Below, piece after piece: positions 57,648 through 64,000 of a DNA stretch of 64,000 nt. The position numbers and the translations under genes are program-made. The DNA is from Oxytricha trifallax (Eukaryota > Ciliophora > Spirotrichea > Sporadotrichida > Oxytrichidae): NCBI GenBank assembly GCA_000711775.1, contig ARYC01000408.1, positions 62,001-126,000 of the forward strand, written 5' to 3'. The notes beneath the pieces were generated by a model, which worked only from the letters and a program-made list of their open reading frames with translations, ran no database searches and was not told where the DNA came from. Position 1 is the stretch's first letter. Each line of letters starts with the position of its first letter.

Positions 57648-58437
57648 TCACATATTAAACTAACCCATAAAGGGGTTTGGCTTCTCATTCTTCTCCTCTT
57701 CTTATGGCTTGCTTGAGCCCATATTTCTTCTCTTAGTGCCAGCTCCTGCATCTATGTTCATTTCATCTGGTTTTTAGACATCTTTATAAAGCCTCTTGCT
57801 CACCTCATAAATTGACTGCGACTTTCTTTCTCTGTGAACCTTTGCATGCTCTTTCATAAGATATATGCCAGTGCCAGATTTTCCTACAAAGTTATATGTC
57901 AAAGCTTACTTGAAAGATAAGGATGCTTCTTAAGTTCCTCTAGCCAAGCTGAGCTTATTAGAATGCCTTGCTTTTTCTAATCTTCAGGAGAGATAGAATA
58001 TCGTTTCTCATGTGCTTCTTCAATTATTTCTCTGAGATACCCCTCTTTTATTGTACCAAGAACACCAAGAAAAAGTTCCTCTCTGGTAGTTTATTAGAGA
58101 GTTGTTTCTTGGTAGGAAGGTAAACTACAACTTCCTCATCTGACATGGCATCCTCATAAAGATTAGTGACTGAAATCTCAGGGTAGTTAGGAATTTCTCT
58201 TAGTTTAATCTCTTTATTTTTAAAAGCTTTCTTCTCCTCGCAAAGTATTGCTTTCAAGAATGAAATTTTGGTACCTTCCATCGTTGGAAGGAATTATCCA
58301 ACTGTTTAAGATGTTAATAGTCGTCAAATTATCTTACCATGTAAAGTTAGATATCGATAGAGATCTTCCTTACTTCTGAATCTTGAGATCATTTCTTGAG
58401 CCTTGACACTTTTCATTTGATCATTGAGTGATTCCAT
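57648..58437 (-). pseudogene. TBE-6 '22-kDa' gene with two introns
   Basis: ATG 58437 (MESLNDQMKSVKAQEMISRF) to TGA 57648-57650. Intron 1 is 36 nt, GTAAGATAATTTG...AAACAG (about 58301-58336), joining LTLH to VGQFLPTMEGTK. Intron 2 is 26 nt, GTAAGCTTTGACA...TTGTAG (about 57883-57908), joining KKHPYLS to KSGTGIYLMKEHAK. Between are IPNYPEISVTNLYEDAMSDE and LPTKKQLSNKLPERN. One base is missing near 58080. With that base restored the spliced length is a whole number of codons (243). Function unknown. Confidence 0.82.
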
Positions 58438-58990
58438 CTTTGTTCCTCTTCCTATTAATGAATTTCAAATTATAATTTATAGACTTCTAGATTCTATTGT
58501 TTAAAAACTTACTATTAAATATGGGCATCTTATAGGAGGTCAACCCTGTAAAGATACGTGGAGAAAGTTCGCAGAAGCTGTAACAAACTTCAGAGATGGA
58601 GCTCCATTTTTATCAATTTAGTTCCATTAAATTAGTACTAAATTTGTTTAAATTTAGTACCGGTACTAAATCCGTTTAAGTTTAATTGGTACCAATTTAA
58701 TAGTACCAAAACTTAATTAGTACCTAGTTTTAATCCAGTGAGGTTTTAATGGAAAAGTTCGAATCTGGTTCAAAACTTAATTGGTACCAGTACCAACCTG
58801 AACTTTATCTGAGTTGGTGCCAGAATCAAAATTATTAAGAGTAAAATTACAAAAATTATAGCTATAAACTTAGTATAAATATGAAATCTTAGACTGAGAT
58901 CAAACCATCATTAATGCTGTAGCAGCTCCTATTTAGTCTAGCTATAGAGGTTTTAAGAGCTTTATAATAGAAATTTAAATTTGAATTTAA
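58438..58990. promoter_or_regulatory. Divergent intergenic region of TBE-6
   Basis: Conserved box TATTAAATATGGGCATC...GGAGGTCAACC at about 58513-58547, then the GGTACC/AGTACC/AATTGGTACC array at 58632-58820, closely matching TBE-3. Confidence 0.5.
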
Positions 58991-60438
58991 ATGGCGGCTA
59001 ACTTAAATCGTAAGGCAGTTTCTCTTGGAACAGGTTAATCAGTGCTCAACTTTGGTTCCTCCAAGAAACCAGAAGTAATTTATATTGAAAAGGAGGTAGA
59101 GCTAAGAGCTCTAGAGTTTGTAGCTGAGGTCTTTAAAATTTAAGTTTAAAACAAGAAGTAGAGTGCTGAGATGGGAGTTTAAACATAAGTTGAATTGGTT
59201 GAGGAAGATAAGGAACAGCAAGGAATAGAAAAAATTAAAACATTTTAATGTGAAGACTGCTAAAATTTCTTCTCAATTGAGTCTAGCTTGAAGAGACACA
59301 TCAAAGAGGTACACTCTGGTAGAGCTAAGATCCACTTCAAGCATGATAAAGTAGATGGTAGATATTAATGCACTACCTGCATGAAGTCTTATGCTCACTC
59401 AGCTAAAGTAGAGAGACATATGCAAAAGCATCATTTAAGCGAATTCCTGATTAAAGATGAGGAAACTTAAAAGCTTGTACCTGCTAAAAGAAAAAATAAC
59501 TCTCTTGATTCACAAATAGAGCAGTAGGAGAGACTTAAGAGATAGAAGCGGTTTGAGTCAATGAACCAACCAGCAAATGGAATATATATTGCATGCTTAT
59601 AAGAGAGAGCAATGTATATACCTGCATTAAATGCAGTCGACATAAGCAGCTGTATTGAAAACTATTTGAATATTGACATACCTAACAAGGTAAAACATAT
59701 AGTTGTTGATGAATTCGCATAAAAGGTATATCCATTCAAGTATCTCATTAAGAAGAGCAATATTAAAATGAGTGTGCAAATGAATACATAGTACTGAGAG
59801 AGGCTTAGAAAAGATAATGCAAGAACTTAGCTAAGCTCGACGGAGTTATACTTGGTCATGGTTTTATTGCATTGAGACTAAAGAAGTTTGAAATGACTCT
59901 AAGAGAGTATCACTACCATAATAGATATCCTGATGATTTGAATGAGATACTCAAAGAAATGACTAAGGGCGTGAAAGAGCTCCATGATCTAGGGTATGGT
60001 CATAGAGATTTGAAGCCAGAAAATGTAATGCTAAATCTCTGCCCTTTAGAAGTAGTAGTCATAGATTTCAACAGAGCAATAAGAAAAGAGATAGTGACTT
60101 TAGCTAAAGTTTTAGGCACTCCAGGATACTTCCCTATAAGAGAGAAATGGACAAATGGCTCTGTATAATGGGATGTTTGGGCGGTAGCTGCAATTATCTT
60201 AGAGTGCGATATGGAAAGGATGTCATACTTTGGAACAAAACATGAGAAATAATCAATAAGTTTGGCTGCTAAACATATTAAGCAAGATGAAATATGCAAT
60301 GAAATTAAGAAGATAAATGAGATGGTCATCGTAAAAGCTCCAGCATATCCACGATAATCATTAGATGATATACTAGAACAACTACAGACTGCTAAATTCA
60401 AGAGGTATCACAAAGATAAGCAGATAAAATTTGTTTGA
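58991..60438 (+). pseudogene. TBE-6 zinc-finger/kinase-like gene, single frameshift
   Basis: ATG 58991 (MAANLNRKAVSLGTGQSVLN) to TGA 60436-60438, about 483 codons less one base. Zinc fingers match TBE-3 (CEDCQNFFSIESSLKRHIKE(VH), CTTCMKSYAHSAKVERHMQK(HH)). A 1-bp deletion near 59755 shifts the frame just before the kinase-like part. That part reads GHRDLKPENVMLNLCPLEVV, VIDFNRAI (DFN), GTPGYFPIREKW, WDVWAVAAIILECDM. Catalytic Asp and Asn are kept. Otherwise no TGA. Confidence 0.88.
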
Positions 60439-60577
60439 ATTAAGTACAGTAATACTCAATAAATATTCATTAAATTCATAAAAAACATGCGTTTTCTCTA
60501 CTAACCACAATAAGACCCCAACTATACCCTACAAATCAAAGCACTTATAAACCTCACTAAGGGGTTTTGGGGTTTTG

Positions 60578-61579
60578 CTGTTGTCTTATCTACGCTCACT
60601 CTCTTACAGCTGCTTTGAATTAAGTCTACTGTATCGATGGGCAAGTCATGCATAAGATGATACAGCAGCAGCTTCTTGTAGTAAGTCTTGATTTAACTCC
60701 AGTAGAATTCAATTCCATTAAATGAAGGGCTATAAGGAACGTTGTATACAGGAGTTATGTTTAGCTCTTCATAAGCTTTCTTAGACTCCTTAGTCTTTGA
60801 ACTGAGAGGTTATCAACAAACAGGATGATCTCTTGGTTACTATACTTCTCTCTGAGCTTATGTAGGAACTCTATATACTACTCTCGCTTAATAGAGCGAG
60901 GATGAATAACATAACTCCAGGCCTGAATCCTCACTTATACCAGCCAAAATTGCATGGGTGACTACCTTAACTTTTTAATCATAGACTTCTATATTATCAT
61001 ACTTCTTATACCAAGACTTATTAATAAAGGTGTTGAACGTAAACACAGCTTCATCTGCATGTATGAACTTGATGTTATTATCAATAGCTCTCTGCATTTA
61101 ATCATAAATATAGTTTAAATTAGTACTATAAAATGGCACTGTAAAATCAATCACTCTCTTAACTCTGTTGACAGTCTTGAAAGTAATACCATTTCTTCTA
61201 TAAATATTGGCTATAGTCTAAGGAGAGATACGCATGTCAGGAAACCTGCGATGAAACATCACAGCTCGCTAGTCTAATGGAAAGTGTGCCCAATACTTCA
61301 AAGTCTTCGAGTCGCAGAGGAAGTCAATATGAGCCTGAGAGAACTTTTATTTTCTTGCAGGATGCGTTCAACAACCAGAATTAAAATGCTAAACAGCTAG
61401 CAAGCAGTGATACCTAACAGTTGAGGCACTCTTGCGTAATAACTTTGCTATAGCTGCATAATTTAGTACAGGTTTGACTTAGTCTATATAAATACACGTA
61501 CCATACCTAAGCTTAAGCAGTAAATCTAAATATTACTCATCATAAATCGACCCTAAATTTCGCTAATTCTATTTCTCAT
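60578..61579 (-). pseudogene. TBE-7 transposase, 3' truncated
   Basis: ATG 61579 with a 1-bp deletion a few codons in (AGAATTAG for AGAAATTAG). A TGA at 61368-61370 corresponds to codon 71 of the sister copies. The body is well preserved: FHRRFPDMRISP, HADEAVFTFNTFINKSWYKK, ILAGISEDSGL, FVDNLS, NVPYSPSFNGIEFYW, HDLPIDTVDLIQSSCKRVS. It is cut at 60578 just after VDKTT. Confidence 0.88.
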
Positions 61580-61673
61580 TTTGTAAATTGGCCTAATTTC
61601 TCTACTAACCCCAATAAGACCCCAACTATACCCTACAAATCAAAGCACTTATAAACCTCACTAAGGGGTTTTG
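60578..61673 (-). mobile_element. TBE-7, truncated telomere-bearing element
   Basis: Only the transposase end is present. The outer end at 61673 has one telomeric unit (AAGGGGTTTTG) instead of two, then AAT. The inner break at 60578 is fused to the terminus of TBE-6. Subfamily of TBE-1/3/6. Confidence 0.92.
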
Positions 61674-61815
61674 AATGCTATAAAAATAAATTTCACCTTA
61701 GCAAGATACGAATTACCCTTCTTTGAAGTAGGATATGATTAAAAATTTGCAAATAAGTTAGGGTTGTGCTCCATTATCAAGCAATGACCTAAGTCAAAAA
61801 TAATACTCTTTTTAA
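61674..61815 (-). CDS. Possible coding segment next to TBE-7
   Basis: The minus strand reads IVKKSIIFDLGHCLIMEHNP then FQSYPTSKKGNSYLAKVKF; the plus strand is also open. Orientation with the segments to the right favours the minus strand. No family assigned. Confidence 0.35.
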
Positions 61816-62084
61816 CAATCTAACCCACTAACTTTATCTACTCAAGAATCAATTAAATATTTTATATAAATATATTTTTTCATAGAATTTATCTTAATTG
61901 GGCAATAGTTTTAATAGTTCTACAGAGTATTTTTAATACTATTGATAAGAAAAATTTCAGAGAAATATAAATTACAATAAATAAGTTTGATAGTTTAATT
62001 TAGAATTAGTATAGCTAATTTAAAAATTTCTCATTCCATAAGCTCTTTCCATATTATTATTATTACTTTTCAAGGTATTATAAG

Positions 62085-62235
62085 TTTTGTCAAGTAAAAT
62101 AACTCAAACATTTTCAATTATTGAATGAAGGATTTCCTGTTGTCTTATTACGAATCAATTTTTAAAGTAATTTATTTGTTGAAGTGCCTATTTTCTAAAT
62201 CGTACCTTTTGAGGTTAGAATTTTTCTCACAAGAC
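62085..62235 (-). CDS. Coding segment, probable MDS
   Basis: The minus strand reads IFKSCEKNSNLKRYDLENRH, FNKQITLKIDSQQDNRKSFI, QQLKMFELFYLTKL. Hydrophilic, protein-like, TAA as Gln. Likely part of the same gene as 63245-63830. Function unknown. Confidence 0.45.
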
Positions 62236-62395
62236 TTGAAGATTTATAAATTAATATTTTACAATACACAATATCAATAAAATTTAATTTTGGCATTATA
62301 TAATATATGACGTTTTAAATTTATCAGTAGCAATGTCATAAAGCAATTAGTTGTGATAAATAATTAAATCTATAATTAATTTATAAAAAGATAAT

Positions 62396-63070
62396 TTAAA
62401 ATGGTAGTTGATTGATGATTTTTAGCAATTGAATTAATTTACGGGAGGTTATCAACCGTTTATATGAATTAACATCAAACCTTTCAAAGTACTCTCGGAC
62501 TAACACTTGACTTTCTGAGTTCCTACGCGCTTTGTAGTAAGGGCATTTCTGCATTGACCCAAACCACAGGTTATCTCGATCAGTGCAACTTCCAATTGCC
62601 CCTTCTGGGGATGTTTATGTTCTGTTCGGCTGATTGTTTTGGTCCTCTCTTGTTCTCTGTTTCTAAAAACCCCGGCTAGTTAGCTCTCAGGGAAAATCCA
62701 CAGCAGTTTTTACCCGTGCTTAGTTTTTCTTCTGGGATACAGGGTCCCTTTTCCAAGCACAGTAGACTCATTACGGATTCCAGGCACGATCCTAGTCTTA
62801 GCATCATAGCCCCTGAGAGGGCAGCTTACTCCCTGTGATAGGCTGTGGTGGGAACTTTAATTTTTAACAAGACTTAAGTTCAGTTCGGTCGATTTTTATT
62901 TTTTGGCGTGGTCCCCCTATACCTTGCCTGACGTATTCTGAGTAACTCCTCAGATCCGAGACTTATCCTGAAAAACCAGGTGCTACTACGGTTTCGAACC
63001 CTCCGGGGTACCGGAATTGGTCGGGCTGGTTACCTACTTACCAGTAGGTCGAAAACTAAAATGGTAGTTA
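62396..63070 (-). mobile_element. SINE-like insertion, copy 2 (minus orientation)
   Basis: TAAAATGGTAGTT occurs at about 62397-62409 and again at 63058-63070, flanking a GC-rich ~648-bp insert. Read on the minus strand, the head near 63056 has GGTAAGTAGGTAACCAGCCC, GACCAATTCC and GGGTTCGAAACC (B-box-like, 62990-63001), matching the head of the insertion at 24056. The tail near 62410 is AT-rich. The body may derive from a longer retroposon; a minus-strand frame (KLSTGKNCCGFSLRANQPGF) is noted but not supported. Confidence 0.58.
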
Positions 63071-63244
63071 TAAACTTTTAATAAAATGATTTGAACTTGG
63101 ATTTTAAACTTTGCCTAAATTTCTATTTTCTTAATTTTATTATTTTTCACCTATTGAGCTTACAGATAAATTAATTCATTATTTAAGAATAAATTAAAAA
63201 TTTGATATTATTAATACATAAAATATTTTAAAGATTCCAATGGT

Positions 63245-63435
63245 TCTATAGTTATGCTGGCAGTTTGATACTTTTTCAAATTATCTTAGAGCAATCTACG
63301 AGAAGATTATAAATTGCTAAACAATTCTTAACTTTTATCATGCTGAATAGTAGTTTTTTAATTATGAAAATTTTTCTAGATTATGCCAAGTTTATCTCCA
63401 GACTTCAAAATTGGATTAGCTTAAGTTTTCTATTA
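63245..63435 (-). CDS. Coding segment, probable MDS
   Basis: The minus strand reads SQSNFEVWRQTWHNLEKFSQ, LKNYYSA, then with a one-base slip HDKSQELFSNLQSSRRLLQD, NLKKYQTASITIEPL. Helical, charged composition. Same strand as neighbours. Family not recognised. Confidence 0.5.
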
Positions 63436-63659
63436 TTTAACTTATAAATTTCTAGAAGAAGGTATTAAATCAGTTTAGTGATTTGTAGTTGGCTTTTGAC
63501 TAATTTAATCAATTAATTTTCTATTAGAATCTATCTTATATTATGATGATGTCCTACTTGATTACTAAATTTTGTTACTTTTAGGAGATTTTTTAAAAAA
63601 ATATTCAATTCTATATGATGACATATAATTGTTCAAATTTTTTAATATACAAATAAATT

Positions 63660-63830
63660 AATATAATATCAGATTTGAGGAAATCAGCATAACTTTTTGA
63701 ATTTTTGGTATTTGGAGCTAGGTGAGGACTGTTCTTAGGCTTAATTACTGAGTCCAATTATTCATCATTAAATTCTTCAATCTGTTCCGGCTGTTGAATT
63801 GAATCTTATCTTCCAAGACTGTGATTATAT
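63660..63830 (-). CDS. Coding segment, probable MDS
   Basis: The minus strand reads SLGRQDSIQQPEQIEEFNDE, QLDSVIKPKNSPHLAPNTKN, SKSYADFLKSD. Acidic/polar and clearly protein-like. Probably the most N-terminal visible part of the gene whose other segments lie at 63245 and 62085. Confidence 0.5.
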
Positions 63831-64000
63831 ATAAGTAAAGTAGTAAAAATAGATTTATAAATGTTTAATATACATATATTATAGTTCTTAAGATCATTAG
63901 TAAAATAAATAATAAAAAGCATTTTTAAAAATTATGAAAAATTATTATACTGCAAAAAAAAAAAAAATCATGTGTGTTTTTATTTTCTTGGCACAATAGA

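Larger units (their letters stand above)
56480..60577 (+). mobile_element. TBE-6, complete 4.1-kb telomere-bearing element
   Basis: The left end CAAAACCCCAAAACCCC at 56480 is preceded by AGT. The right end ...GGGGTTTTGGGGTTTTG at 60577 is followed directly by CTG of TBE-7, so the flanking triplets do not match and the right flank has been rearranged. 4098 bp; same subfamily as TBE-3. Confidence 0.94.

Noticed and set aside
60000..60401. 133-residue minus-strand frame
   Set aside because: Antisense to the well-conserved kinase-like gene of TBE-6.
1..64000. Bacterial or standard-code reading with massive pseudogenisation
   Set aside because: Treating TAA/TAG as Gln opens whole conserved genes (for example 482 residues at 18848) with TGA kept as the stop, which cannot be chance.

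Overview
This window looks like germline (micronuclear) DNA of a hypotrich ciliate, most like Oxytricha. Three things support this. (1) Long protein-like frames open only if TAA and TAG are read as glutamine and TGA is the only stop. One example is a 482-residue zinc-finger/kinase frame at 18848-20296. (2) Seven elements end in C4A4 telomere-type repeats and have 3-bp ANT target sites, which is the signature of telomere-bearing elements (TBEs). (3) Short coding segments are separated by AT-rich spacers flanked by short direct repeats, as expected for macronuclear-destined segments (MDSs), pointers and internal eliminated sequences (IESs). Because of the code, standard-code ORF calls split almost every real gene here.

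Layout. 1-1106: truncated TBE-1. 1262-4022: minus-strand coding fragments, the last a DDE-transposase relic. 4026-10530: TBE-2, interrupted twice. 10691-11105: palindromic MITE. 11972-12768: retroposon-like insertion with a 203-codon ORF. 14509-14770: small palindrome. 15179-20793: Merlin/IS1016-like transposon carrying a nested complete TBE-3 (16325-20435). 21722-22735: 1-kb foldback. 24056-24422: SINE-like insertion. 26346-32586: 6.2-kb TA-flanked transposon with a 24-bp perfect inverted repeat, encoding an IS630/Tc1-type transposase, an SF2 helicase and two unrecognised proteins. 33195-35478: part of a macronuclear protein kinase gene in several MDSs. 36915-41033: complete TBE-4. 43657-52788: TBE-5, swollen to 9.1 kb by four nested elements. 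53483-53897: second copy of the 415-bp MITE. 54066-54660: another palindrome. About 55.6 kb: EF-hand coding fragment. 56480-60577: complete TBE-6, abutting truncated TBE-7 (60578-61673). 61674-63830: minus-strand coding segments of an unrecognised gene, with a second SINE-like insertion (62410-63056) between them.

Each full TBE has the same three-gene plan: a DDE transposase at one end, a convergent '22-kDa' gene, and a divergent C2H2 zinc-finger/kinase-like gene. In the known biology of these elements, TBE transposases take part in the genome rearrangement that removes TBEs from the somatic nucleus. Most gene copies here carry small frameshifts. The TBE-3 zinc-finger/kinase is the clear exception. 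No tRNA, rRNA or CRISPR array was recognised.
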